Assembly (NCBI GenBank): GCA_021296165.1
Contig: JAGWAW010000041.1
Coordinates: 1 to 16,319 of the forward strand
DNA: 16,319 nucleotides
Direction of reading: 5' to 3'
From: Nitrosopumilaceae archaeon
Lineage (GTDB): Archaea; Thermoproteota; Nitrososphaeria; Nitrososphaerales; Nitrosopumilaceae
In this document: piece after piece, positions 1 through 7,277 of the stretch
Layout: each line of letters starts with the position of its first letter
Numbering within the stretch: position 1 is the first letter of the stretch
Made by a program: the position numbers and the translations under genes
The notes under the pieces: model-generated
Database searches by the model: none
What the model saw: the letters and a program-made list of their open reading frames with translations, nothing else
Told to the model about the DNA's origin: nothing

Positions 1-96
1 CTGCCTCGCGCGGTCCGGGTTCCGCATGGCGGCTGGGCTGTTCAGGTCGCGTTAGGCTGCGAATTATGAAACGCTGTCACCCAACACGAACTAATT

Positions 97-104
97 AACA
101 TATA
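97..104 (+). promoter_or_regulatory. TATA box of the eS26 gene
   Basis: An AT-rich stretch (ATTAACATATAA, 93-104) stands out in GC-rich sequence. Its TATA core is centred near 101, about 27 nt before the ATG at 129. That is the usual TATA-to-transcription-start distance in archaea, so a leaderless mRNA starting at 129 is likely. Confidence 0.55.
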
Positions 105-128
105 AGGGAGTGGCTTGGGATGCGTACC

Positions 129-416
129 ATGCCACTGAAACGCGCAAGCCGGGGTCGTACCAAGGGCGGCAAGGGCTCCACGGGCGTGGTGCAGTGCACC
201 AACTGCGGACAGACCGTACCCAAGGACAAGGCCAAGAAGGTCACCTCTCGTCTGAACTTGGTGGAGCACACCCTAGCCAAGGAGCTCCGCTCTCAAGGCG
301 CATACATCGCGGCCCCCACTGTCCTCAAGTGGTACTGCATATCGTGTGCCATCCACTTCAAGATACTAAAGATACGCTCCGCCGACAACCGCCGCAAGCG
401 CGGCCGTCTTCGGTAG
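129..416 (+). CDS. rps26e: 30S ribosomal protein eS26 (S26e)
   Basis: This is a 95-residue, strongly basic small-subunit ribosomal protein. In eukaryotes eS26 sits near the mRNA exit channel and touches the mRNA just upstream of the start codon. The family is recognised from the zinc-binding pairs CTNC (C23, C26) and CISC (C70, C73), the VPKDKAKK segment after the first pair, the CAIH motif after the second, and the Arg/Lys-rich tail. Its length is normal for an archaeal eS26, shorter than the eukaryotic form. An in-frame ATG lies 9 nt upstream at 120. I chose 129 because the protein then starts MPLKRASRGRTKGG, as I would expect for the family, and because the TATA box spacing fits a leaderless start there. 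The family occurs in Thaumarchaeota and Crenarchaeota but not Euryarchaeota, which helps place the organism. The next gene converges from the other strand 63 bases downstream. That gap holds a 6-bp hairpin (452-466) but no T-tract. Confidence 0.93.
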   Translation: MPLKRASRGRTKGGKGSTGVVQCTNCGQTVPKDKAKKVTSRLNLVEHTLAKELRSQGAYIAAPTVLKWYCISCAIHFKILKIRSADNRRKRGRLR

Positions 417-479
417 GTACACATCATACACCTCCCCGTGCTGTATCGCCCCGCCTTGTAAGGGCGTAACATGCCATAC

Positions 480-1055
480 TTAGTCCAGCCGCCTGTACAC
501 GTACCTCATGCGCTGCGCCACCGTTATTGCCGATATGACCACCACGGCCAGCACCGCCAGCGCCATCATGCCGGGTATCATGCCCACTATGGCTATGATG
601 AGCAGCCGCTCGGCCCTCTCGCCTATGCCCAGCCCCCGTATTTCAATGCCCAGGGCGTCGGCCTTGGCCCGCGCATAGCTCACCAAGAGCGACATGCCTA
701 TCCCCAGCAGGGCTATCTCGGGGGCCACCAAACCACCCGAGGCCAGCCCCGCAAAGATGGCCACCTCGGCTATCTTGTCGAACATCGAGTCCAGGAACGC
801 CCCGCGTTTGGAAGACCTGCCGGTGGCGCGGGCCACCTGCCCGTCCACCATATCAAAAAAGCCGGAGACCAGAAGCAGTATGCCGCCCAGGATATACGAG
901 TACTCTAGAAAGCTGCCGTACACTACGGCCGCCGCAAAGGCCACCGCCAGCCCCACGCCCGTCCAAAAGTTGGCCGAGAGGCCGGTGGCCGCAAACCCCC
1001 TGCCTATGCTCTCCAGCAGGGGTGTCAGCCTACCCCGGAGCCTGTTCAGCACCAT
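480..1055 (-). CDS. CDP-alcohol phosphatidyltransferase, probable archaetidylinositol phosphate synthase
   Basis: This 191-residue integral membrane enzyme should transfer a polar alcohol onto a CDP-activated lipid. The full family signature D-x2-DG-x2-AR-x8-G-x3-D-x3-D is present: D68, D71, G72, A75, R76, G85, D89 and D93, which bind metal and the CDP moiety. Several hydrophobic segments follow (about 30-46, 53-68, 94-110, 117-128 and 148-172), as expected for this six-helix family. The substrate is inferred: in archaea members of this size use myo-inositol-1-phosphate, serine or glycerol phosphate, and a myo-inositol-1-phosphate synthase is encoded at 10583. The first residues (MVLNRLRGRLTP) make a good start. 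The ATG at 1055 lies 1 nt after the stop of the agmatinase-family gene, so it is probably the last gene of the thrS transcription unit. A longer reading to 1115 would overlap that gene and begins with residues unlike the family. Confidence 0.85.
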   Translation of the reverse strand: MVLNRLRGRLTPLLESIGRGFAATGLSANFWTGVGLAVAFAAAVVYGSFLEYSYILGGILLLVSGFFDMVDGQVARATGRSSKRGAFLDSMFDKIAEVAIFAGLASGGLVAPEIALLGIGMSLLVSYARAKADALGIEIRGLGIGERAERLLIIAIVGMIPGMMALAVLAVVVISAITVAQRMRYVYRRLD

Positions 1056-1056
1056 G

Positions 1057-1917
1057 CTATGCCGCCGCGTCCATGGCCACCATCTCGGAGACCAGCTTGG
1101 CGGCCAGCGCTCCACCTGCCCCGTTGTCGAACAGCGGGTTCAGCTCCACTATGTCGGCGCACACCACCGGCCGGCCGGCCAGCGCCCGCACCATGTCCAG
1201 CAGCTCCCGGGCGGTTATGCCGCCGGCCTCGGGGTTCCCCACCCCCGGACAGAACGCCGGATCCACCACATCCACATCTATGCTGACATATACCGAGTCG
1301 TATCCCTCCGCAAACCCCGATACCATGCGGGGCCCCTCCCCATCCTGCACCATCTCGTCGGATACGGTACGCATGCCACACTCCTTCAGGTATGACATCT
1401 CCTCGGCGGCGCAGGCCCGCGCCCCCACGTGCAATATGTCGCCACCGCCCCGCTCCTCTGCGATGCGTCTCAGAAATGAGGCGTGGCTGAGCCGCGCCCC
1501 CGCGTACGCGTCCCGCAGATCATAATGGGCGTCCAGCACCACCAAACCCGTACCCGGGGGAAGCGCCATGTATGAGCCCAGCGTAACTAGGTGCTCGCCC
1601 CCCAGTATTATACAAATGCCATTCCGCTGCACCAGCTCGCCGGTCACCATCCTCACCATGCGTACCATCTCGGCGGCATCGACGGTCTGTGATATGTTGC
1701 CCGCATCATGCATGGCCGCCCCCTCCAAATCTATGCCATACCGGGGGTGGAACATCTCGATGTTCCCGTACATGCCCCGGATGTAGTCGGGGGCGAACCG
1801 GCACCCGGGTCTGTACGAGTGGGTGGAGTCGAAGGGAACGCCCAGTATGCTGGCGTACGGATCCCCGTCCCCCGACATGTCCAGGGGCGGGCTGGTGTAT
1901 AGTCTGGTGTGGCTCAT
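1057..1917 (-). CDS. speB: Agmatinase-family ureohydrolase
   Basis: This is a 286-residue member of the arginase/agmatinase family, which cleaves a guanidino group to release urea; agmatinase converts agmatine to putrescine. All manganese-binding motifs are visible: GGEH (H109), DAHYDLRD (D129, H131, D133) and SIDVDVVDP (D214, D216), followed by the PGVGNPEAGG loop typical of the family. The length is normal. The ATG at 1917 overlaps the thrS stop in an ATGA tetranucleotide, which fixes the start and suggests translational coupling. The lipid enzyme follows after 1 nt. Agmatinase is the most likely activity because archaeal members of this branch act on agmatine and a deoxyhypusine-synthase-like gene is nearby. 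Motifs alone do not exclude arginase, guanidinobutyrase or another ureohydrolase. Confidence 0.88.
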   Translation of the reverse strand: MSHTRLYTSPPLDMSGDGDPYASILGVPFDSTHSYRPGCRFAPDYIRGMYGNIEMFHPRYGIDLEGAAMHDAGNISQTVDAAEMVRMVRMVTGELVQRNGICIILGGEHLVTLGSYMALPPGTGLVVLDAHYDLRDAYAGARLSHASFLRRIAEERGGGDILHVGARACAAEEMSYLKECGMRTVSDEMVQDGEGPRMVSGFAEGYDSVYVSIDVDVVDPAFCPGVGNPEAGGITARELLDMVRALAGRPVVCADIVELNPLFDNGAGGALAAKLVSEMVAMDAAA

Positions 1918-3779
1918 ACCATTATCTGCGGTCTCCTGGAGAGCAGGCGGGGCTGGTTCAGCATCGCGTACGGCTTTCCCCGCGTTTCGCCCTTTATGCT
2001 GGATATGAGGCCGTCCGGGGTGGTCTTGAGCATGCCGCCGTTCCGCCGGTCCCGGACGGTTATCTCCGTCTGCAGCCCGGCGGAGGCCTCCCGGCTGCCC
2101 ACCACCACCACGTAGGGTATCCACTCCTTCTCGGCCTCCCGCACCCTCTTGCCGATACTTTCGTTGCGCTCGTCAATGTCGGCGCGCACCAGCCTCTCGG
2201 CAAACCTGTCGGCCATCTGGGCGGCGTACTCGTTGGCGTCCTCGTGGACGGGTATTATCCGGACCTGGGTGGGGGCGAGCCACAGCGGGAAGAAGGGCTT
2301 GCGGCCCTGCTTCGAATCCCGGGCGGCCCCCTCCAGCAGCGAGTACATCACCCGCTCTATGGCCCCGCTGGGTGAGTTGTGGAGTATTATGGGGTTCTGC
2401 GGGCGGTTGGCTCTGTCCACGAACCGTATACCGTACCGGCTCCCGTTCTCCACGTCTATCTGGTCGGTGGAGAGCGCCGAGGCCTTGCCGGCCGAGTCTA
2501 TGTAGTTGAACTCCCACTTCAGCACGAAATAGAAGAAGCGCTGGTTCCACATCTCCACCAGGACGGGCTTGCCGTGCTTGGCCACCAGGCCGGTCACCGC
2601 GTTCTGGTTGCCCTCGTAAAAGTCCCGGGTGAAGCGGACGGCCATCTCGTAGTCTTGGTCTTGTACACCCAGTTCGCGCAGCACGCTTCTGGAGAGGTCA
2701 AAGCGCACACCTGCCTCGGCGACGGCCTGCTCCATGTCGGCACAGAACGCATGGCAGTCGGGCATGGTGAATGCCCTCAGGCGCCGCAGCCCCACCAGCT
2801 CCCCGGACTGCTCCCGTCGAAAGCTGTACCGAGTGAGCTCGTACAGGCGGTAAGGCAGGTTCTTGTACGACATCTGGAAGTCGTTGGCCATCAGGAACTG
2901 CCCGAAGCAGGCCGCAAACCTCAGGAAGAGTTGCTTCCCCTCCGAGTCTATCGTGTATTGGCGGGCCGGAAACCTGTTGAAGTACTTTATCATGCTGGGG
3001 TGGTCCGAGTCATACATGATGGGCGTCTCCACCTCGAACCCGCCGTACTCGCGGACCTGCTTGGTGACATACCTCTCTATCAGGGACTTGATGAGCCGGC
3101 CGTTGGGGTAGTATCTCATGTTGCCCTGATCGGAGGCCGGCTCGTAGTCAGCTATGGCCAGCCGCTTCATCAGGCCCACGTGGGGGGGAGGCCGGTCCTC
3201 GCCGCGCTTCTTGGCTGCCTCGTACTTGGCCAGCACCTCCAGGCCCTTGTGCCTCGCAAAGTTGAACTCGGAGACGGGAGTCATGGTGCCGTCTGGCGTC
3301 ATTATATACCAGTGGGACTCTATCTTGGATTCGGCGCGCACCGCCTCGGACTCGTCCTTGCCTTCGCCCTCGCCGCCGCCCCGTATTATCTTGAGGCCCT
3401 CGGCCAGCGGGTGGCCCTTGACCTGTATGGCGTACGATTTTGTCCAGCCGAATGCGGATCGGTGTGACTCTACGTCTTTGGTATGCTCTGACATCTTCTC
3501 CATCACGTCCAGGGCTATCCGCGCCGGGGCCAGGTCGGCGCTGAGGTGAGCATACGGGTACAGGAGCAGCCTGCCGCAGCCTAGCCTCTCCATCACCGAC
3601 TTTATCTGTAATGTAGCCTTGGAGGCCACCGTGTCGTCGTCGCCCTTCTCGACGGCCACGAAGGCCACCAGCACCTCCTCCAGGCGGACCGTATGCGGCT
3701 CCGTCTCCTCGGCGGCGGGTATCTCTTTTTTGATGGGGGTGTACTCGACGTGGTCGCAGTGCAGGTGTAGTATGCGCAC
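1914..3779 (-). CDS. thrS: Threonyl-tRNA synthetase, archaeal type
   Basis: The 621-residue enzyme charges tRNA-Thr with threonine. The N-terminal ~135 residues (VRILHLHCDHVEYTP onward) match the archaeal editing domain related to D-aminoacyl-tRNA deacylase, not the bacterial TGS/N2 domains; it removes mischarged serine. The class II catalytic core spans about 195-500. It has motif 1 near GGFEVETPIM, motif 2 with FRRE (320-323), motif 3 with GAIER (R476), and probable zinc ligands C291, H343 and H467. The anticodon-binding domain follows (about 505-610). The start is GTG at 3779. A GTG at 3797 is also in frame, but only 3779 gives the expected N-terminus, and it lies 27 nt from the TATA box at 3804-3809. 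It heads a tight unit with the agmatinase-family and lipid-enzyme genes. Confidence 0.95.
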   Translation of the reverse strand: MRILHLHCDHVEYTPIKKEIPAAEETEPHTVRLEEVLVAFVAVEKGDDDTVASKATLQIKSVMERLGCGRLLLYPYAHLSADLAPARIALDVMEKMSEHTKDVESHRSAFGWTKSYAIQVKGHPLAEGLKIIRGGGEGEGKDESEAVRAESKIESHWYIMTPDGTMTPVSEFNFARHKGLEVLAKYEAAKKRGEDRPPPHVGLMKRLAIADYEPASDQGNMRYYPNGRLIKSLIERYVTKQVREYGGFEVETPIMYDSDHPSMIKYFNRFPARQYTIDSEGKQLFLRFAACFGQFLMANDFQMSYKNLPYRLYELTRYSFRREQSGELVGLRRLRAFTMPDCHAFCADMEQAVAEAGVRFDLSRSVLRELGVQDQDYEMAVRFTRDFYEGNQNAVTGLVAKHGKPVLVEMWNQRFFYFVLKWEFNYIDSAGKASALSTDQIDVENGSRYGIRFVDRANRPQNPIILHNSPSGAIERVMYSLLEGAARDSKQGRKPFFPLWLAPTQVRIIPVHEDANEYAAQMADRFAERLVRADIDERNESIGKRVREAEKEWIPYVVVVGSREASAGLQTEITVRDRRNGGMLKTTPDGLISSIKGETRGKPYAMLNQPRLLSRRPQIMV

Positions 3780-3803
3780 GAGGCAGCGGACTCGCACAAT
3801 CGA

Positions 3804-3809
3804 ATTAAA
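3804..3809 (-). promoter_or_regulatory. TATA box of thrS
   Basis: TTTAAT on the minus strand is centred 27 nt before the GTG start at 3779. It overlaps the last bases of the small gene upstream, so thrS can probably be transcribed on its own as a leaderless mRNA as well as by read-through. Confidence 0.5.
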
Positions 3810-4146
3810 CCTTACCCGGTCTGTCCAGCGCCGCCTCCAGAGCCAGCCTGGCCCGGAGGATTGCCCCCGACGGGCCTACGCTGGACATGAGGAACCTGGC
3901 GGCGTCCTGCAAAGGAGTGTCGCCACGGTGCCCCTCGTCGTATATGGTCTCAATGCTGTGGCCGTCCATCTCCAGATATGCGGTTATTATGGAGTAGAGG
4001 CGGCCGGGGCTCCCCTCTGCGTACAGGCGCAGCTCCATCCTGTGTATGGTCGAGCCCTGCAGGGTGTAGGGCCGCTCCAGTATGGTGACAACACCATCGG
4101 GTCTTCTGGATATCCGGCCGGGGTCGGGCACATCGGTCACGTGCAA
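3805..4146 (-). CDS. Uncharacterised 113-residue protein
   Basis: I do not recognise this protein. It is about 113 residues, soluble-looking, with no signal peptide, membrane segment or Cys pair. A beta-rich first half (VVTILERPYTL, then MELRLYAEG) leads into SPGRLYSIITAYLEMDGHSIETIYDE, a pattern faintly like the alpha/beta layout of ACT or other small ligand-binding domains. The C-terminal third is helical (ILRARLALEAALDRPG). The start is uncertain. TTG at 4146 lies 26 nt from a TATA box (4169-4174), GTG codons at 4140 and 4131 are alternatives, and TTG at 4170 would lie inside the TATA box. It is codirectional with thrS and ends about 25 nt before the thrS start, so the two may be co-transcribed. 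Codon use resembles its neighbours. Confidence 0.65.
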   Translation of the reverse strand: MHVTDVPDPGRISRRPDGVVTILERPYTLQGSTIHRMELRLYAEGSPGRLYSIITAYLEMDGHSIETIYDEGHRGDTPLQDAARFLMSSVGPSGAILRARLALEAALDRPGKV

Positions 4147-4168
4147 TACGTGTGCAGGGGGCCTTTCC

Positions 4169-4174
4169 AATATA
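4169..4174 (-). promoter_or_regulatory. TATA box of the 113-residue gene
   Basis: TATATT on the minus strand, 26 nt before the TTG at 4146 and 32 nt before the GTG at 4140. It is the only AT-rich core in the 105-base gap behind the cysteine synthase gene. Confidence 0.45.
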
Positions 4175-4251
4175 GAGTTTGGAGTCGTGCTCTCGCGCGG
4201 GCCGCCATAGTGCGGCCGCTCAAATGTCCGGGCCCGTACGGGAGCGTATCG

Positions 4252-5811
4252 TCATTGGGTGGCCGGGCGGATGAACTCGCCGGGGTGCCTGCCCCTGCCT
4301 TCGGGCAGGTCGGTTATTCCGCCGTTGAGGCTCTGCGTCGTGATGCCGTTCTTGGCCAAAACCTTGGATGCCATCAGGGAGGTGTTTCCGGCCATGCACA
4401 CCAACAGTGACTTGCCCTTTTCGCCCTGCAGCTCGCGCTTGATCTCCTCGGGAACCTGTTGAGTCATCAGCATCCTTCCCACCGTACCTGCCTTGGGTAT
4501 GGATATCTTGGACTTGTCCACCCCCAGGGATCTGGCGATGAGGTCTATCCCCTCCTCCCGCGGGGTGTACTGGGAGTGGACCCAGATTATCCTGTCGTAG
4601 CCGTCGGCCGCAGACGCGGCGTCCTCCAGAGAGATCTGCAGGCGCGGGCCTGCCTCCAGGCTCTTTTTGTACTTGCCTATGCCGTCGGCCACCATGACCA
4701 CGAATCTCCCTCCACCCTGGCGGCTTGCCATCCGCACCGCTGCGTACAGCGCCAGGGCGCTGCTCTCGCCGATGTCGCGGCCCCTTTGCACGAAGAACCT
4801 CAACAGGAGCCTTGCTCGCTCAAAGTCCTCCTCGCGCTCCCCGGCGTATTCTGCGGGCCTGTACAGTCCCAAGCCGTCGGCCTTGTCCTTGGTCCGGATG
4901 CCGGCCACGTCCTGGCCCGCCGGGGGAAACACCACGTAAACGGACTTTTTCCCGTACTTGTCGGAGATGTATCTTCCGATGCCCCCCGACGTGCCCCCGG
5001 TGCCGAACGTGCAGAGCACCACATGATCCTCCAGCGAGTGGCCGCGTTCGTGCAGCTGCTGGTCCATCTCGGGGGCGGTTATGGTCCTGTGCGACTCTAT
5101 GTTCAGCTCGTTGTCATACTGTTCCGGACAGAACATGCCGTATATGCGCCCCAGCAGCTTTGCCAGGTTTATGATGTCCTGAGACTCTAGGAGCGACTCT
5201 ATCTGGGAGTGTGCCTTATCGAACGTGGCCGGATCAAAGCCCATCTTGGATAACTGTATCCGGACGTTGGCTGCGGCGGCCTTTGCGGCCAAGGTGTCGG
5301 CGCTCTCCTTCATTCCGGGGGCCGGACATATGTCCATATCGAGATCGATGGTGCGGACGTCCTCGTTTTTCAGCTCCTCAAAGACTCCCTCCTGCAGCTT
5401 TCTGGATACCAGCGATATGACCTTCAGCCCCATATTCGAGACGCTGCCCAGGGCGATGCCGAAGTTTCCGGAGGTAGCCTCTATTATGGTCTGGCCGCTC
5501 CTGAGAGTGCCGGACCTGATGGCGTCGCGGATTATGTATGCGGCAGGCCTGGCCTTGATGGATCCGGTGGGCAGATCCGAGTCGAACTTGCCCCATACCC
5601 GCAGGTCTTCCGGCAGGGGCGTGCCATACACCTGCTTGGCGCACTCCCTGAGGTCCTCGGTTAGGTCGACGAGCGGCGTGGCGTTGGCTATCCTTGACTG
5701 GCCTTGAGCGTCGTCGGGGTGCGGCATGTGAAGCCACATCTCCCGCTCGAACCTCTCCAGCAGATCCTTGTCCGTGCCTGGCTCCACGGCTGGCGGGGTG
5801 ACCGTGCTCAT
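4252..5811 (-). CDS. PLP-dependent cysteine synthase-family enzyme fused to a rhodanese-like domain
   Basis: This 519-residue cytosolic protein joins a fold-type II PLP enzyme to a sulfur-handling domain. The PLP part (about 40-390) has the Schiff-base lysine in GSIKARPA (K86), the substrate loop TSGNFG (113-118) and the phosphate-binding loop GTGGTSGG (270-277). That is the cysteine synthase / cystathionine beta-synthase pattern, with an activated serine derivative as likely substrate. Between the substrate loop and the glycine loop is an unusually long segment (about 185-260). The C-terminal ~110 residues look like a rhodanese domain: VCMAGNTS supplies a C-x2-G-x2-S active loop with C472, followed by SLNGGI where rhodaneses have L-x-GG. 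The ATG at 5811 is supported by a TATA box 26 nt upstream. A sulfide- or persulfide-fed cysteine synthase is inferred; the true sulfur donor and acceptor cannot be read from sequence. Confidence 0.88.
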   Translation of the reverse strand: MSTVTPPAVEPGTDKDLLERFEREMWLHMPHPDDAQGQSRIANATPLVDLTEDLRECAKQVYGTPLPEDLRVWGKFDSDLPTGSIKARPAAYIIRDAIRSGTLRSGQTIIEATSGNFGIALGSVSNMGLKVISLVSRKLQEGVFEELKNEDVRTIDLDMDICPAPGMKESADTLAAKAAAANVRIQLSKMGFDPATFDKAHSQIESLLESQDIINLAKLLGRIYGMFCPEQYDNELNIESHRTITAPEMDQQLHERGHSLEDHVVLCTFGTGGTSGGIGRYISDKYGKKSVYVVFPPAGQDVAGIRTKDKADGLGLYRPAEYAGEREEDFERARLLLRFFVQRGRDIGESSALALYAAVRMASRQGGGRFVVMVADGIGKYKKSLEAGPRLQISLEDAASAADGYDRIIWVHSQYTPREEGIDLIARSLGVDKSKISIPKAGTVGRMLMTQQVPEEIKRELQGEKGKSLLVCMAGNTSLMASKVLAKNGITTQSLNGGITDLPEGRGRHPGEFIRPATQ

Positions 5812-5834
5812 AAAATATCTACCGGCGCCGGAGA

Positions 5835-5840
5835 TCTAAA
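5835..5840 (-). promoter_or_regulatory. TATA box of the cysteine synthase-rhodanese gene
   Basis: TTTAGA on the minus strand, preceded by TTTTGG, centred about 26 nt before the ATG at 5811. It implies a leaderless transcript. Confidence 0.5.
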
Positions 5841-6255
5841 CCAAAAGTGATCTGGGTGGATCGAGGACAGGCAAACGTCGTCACTCCCTGCGGATGGATT
5901 TGCGCGGGTCCCGTGCCGGCTCGCAGCGGTACACGCGCCAAAACGGCCACCCTATATACCACAAAACGAAGGAACACCCTGGCCAAGTGCGAGTATGATG
6001 CAGCTGGGGAATCTAGCAAAATCTCTGGGTCGGCTGGCCAAACTCGGGGGCCGGGGTGTGGGCCTATGGCTCGGCGAAAGGAGCTGCTGGCCAGTCTCAC
6101 ACCGTGGCCATCTTGCAGCTCCTGTGCGGCGGCCCCGTCCATGGCCGGATGCGGGGTGGCCCTCGGCACCCGGGACGTGATCTGTAATTAAAAATCGTAC
6201 GGCTCCCGCCCAAACTGACCAGCCACTGCACCTCAAATGATGCCATCCCACTTCA
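5841..6255. other. Gene-poor stretch with promoter-like and hairpin elements
   Basis: No reading frame here looks like a real protein: all are rich in Arg, Pro, His and Ala and carry no recognisable motif. The stretch does contain structure: TATATA at 5953-5958, an imperfect hairpin at 6080-6122, a second smaller stem (CCCCG...CGGGG) near 6133-6155, and an AT-rich element (TTTTTAATTA on the minus strand) at 6185-6195. The right end may include the outer end of the neighbouring transposase element, but I found no convincing terminal repeat. It could hold a non-coding RNA or decayed mobile DNA. Confidence 0.4.
6080..6122. repeat. Imperfect 13-bp inverted repeat (hairpin)
   Basis: GGAGCTGC (6080-6087) pairs with GCAGCTCC (6115-6122), and GGCCA (6089-6093) pairs with TGGCC (6105-6109). 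The two parts are separated by a 1-nt versus 5-nt internal loop, with an 11-nt apical loop. All 13 pairs are Watson-Crick. No T-tract follows on either strand, so a terminator role is not supported. Confidence 0.7.
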
Positions 6256-7221
6256 TCAGGATGGCCTGGTTGACCACTCTACAAACGATGTCGTGGTGTG
6301 ATCGTACCATTCCAGCTTGTTCCTGTACCTCTCCTTCATGATCCAGAATATCTTGACCCTCCGGATGCCGTTTTCCACGCGTATGCGGACCATACAGTGG
6401 GCCTTGTTATATGCTCGCTGCTCGGGGGTCAGGTCCTTGCCCGGTTTGCGCTTGAACGGCGTGGTATAGTCCAGCCCCGGAACGGCCTTGTCTATCGCGA
6501 TGTATGCCGTGTCGGTATAGTGCCGCAGGTGGTCGCGGCGGAACTTTTCTGAATTCTTCTCGTTCCCGCACGGAAGGCCATCTTGTACACCATATAGTCG
6601 TGCCGCCTGCACGGCGAGCGGGTCGTCTTGTGCACTATGAGCCCGTCGAAGCTCATGGTATACTGGACCTTGACGGTGTGGGTCTTGGCCTTGGCGGAGT
6701 AGTGCGACTCCATGTCCGACCTCTTGGGCTGTTGTATGGGCTGCTCGGAGGCGTCGGTCAGGGCGACCAGCCCCGGGAAGAACTCGTTCAGATCCTCTAT
6801 GGCGGAGTACCTTTTGGCCTTCTCGTAGACGTCCTTCGGAACGGGGAGGTACTCCCAGATGGTCGGGGCCATCTTCTTGATATTGGTGGAGATGGATCCC
6901 TGGCTGATCCCGAACAGGTGGGTCAGGCCGTCCTGGATCAGGTAGGTGCGGTAGTACATGAGGACCAGGAGTACCATTCCCCCACAGGTGCAGGGCGCAC
7001 GGGCGGCCCGCGCCGACCTGACGCCTGCGACCCGGCCGGTCTAACCTCTTTCGTTCGGCCTCGTGGTAGGCCTTTTCGACATCCCGCATCAAAAAACCGA
7101 ACTGCTGGAGGGACATGCCAACGGTGGTTCTGAACGCGCGGGCGTTCTTTGACATGATCGTGTAGACGCGCATGGCATGCTGGGTGGGGTGGGGGTACTT
7201 GGATCTTTCGGGAGGTTTCAA
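6256..7221 (-). pseudogene. Frameshifted IS5-type (DDE_Tnp_4) transposase
   Basis: A DDE transposase of about 320 residues is spread over two reading frames. The N-terminal part (start to about 6985, from TTG 7221 or ATG 7173) carries the helix-turn-helix region. The middle (about 6980 to 6566) is in another frame and holds YLIQDGLTHLFGISQGSIS and the first catalytic Asp in TDASEQPIQQP. The C-terminal part returns to the first frame with the second Asp (AIDKAVPGLDY) and the Glu (RVENGIRRVK). The layout matches HTH_Tnp_4 plus DDE_Tnp_4 (IS5 superfamily). The first shift falls at a run of five C on the + strand (6979-6983), the second at CCC (6565-6567). They are opposite in sign, so the frame is restored. 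The complete triad suggests recent inactivation, sequencing error or, less likely, programmed frameshifting. Confidence 0.8.
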
Positions 7222-7234
7222 CCAAATCTCATGG

Positions 7235-7249
7235 CTAATTACTAATTAG
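7235..7249. repeat. 15-bp near-perfect palindrome
   Basis: CTAATTA-C-TAATTAG: two 7-base arms around one base, just upstream of the IS5-type transposase start. It could be the transposase promoter (TAATTA about 21 nt before TTG 7221), a protein-binding site, or part of the element's end. TAATTA also occurs at 6185-6190 beyond the other end of the transposase, but the match does not extend inward. Confidence 0.45.
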
Positions 7250-7277
7250 GTCTCGGGACATGGGACAGACATGGGTG

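Noticed and set aside
1..54. Possible 3' end of an upstream gene on + (CLARSGFRMAAGLFRSR then TAG at 52-54)
   Set aside because: Another + frame also stays open from base 1 (to TGA at 67-69), the stretch is too short, and no motif separates a real C-terminus from chance.
120..128. Upstream ATG for eS26
   Set aside because: It adds only MRT before the expected MPLKRAS start, and the TATA box at 97-104 would be too close (about 19 nt) for a transcript that includes it comfortably.
452..466. Small hairpin between the convergent eS26 and lipid enzyme genes as a terminator
   Set aside because: Only six pairs including one G-T, and no T-tract on either strand; archaeal termination depends mainly on T-tracts.
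2379..3467. Long + strand open frame opposite thrS (362 codons)
   Set aside because: It is a shadow of thrS: composition is rich in His, Gly, Val and Leu with no domain, and the minus frame has clear class II synthetase motifs.
5819..6169. Minus open frame of 116 codons in the gap, with an AT-rich box (6185-6195) about 21 nt upstream
   Set aside because: The box made it tempting, but the protein is Arg/Pro/His/Ala-rich without pattern and would run into the promoter of the cysteine synthase gene.
5995..6180. Plus open frame of 61 codons after TATATA at 5953
   Set aside because: The ATG lies about 40 nt from the box, not the 26-28 nt seen elsewhere, and the C-terminal half is Trp/Pro/Arg-rich noise; an RNA is more plausible.
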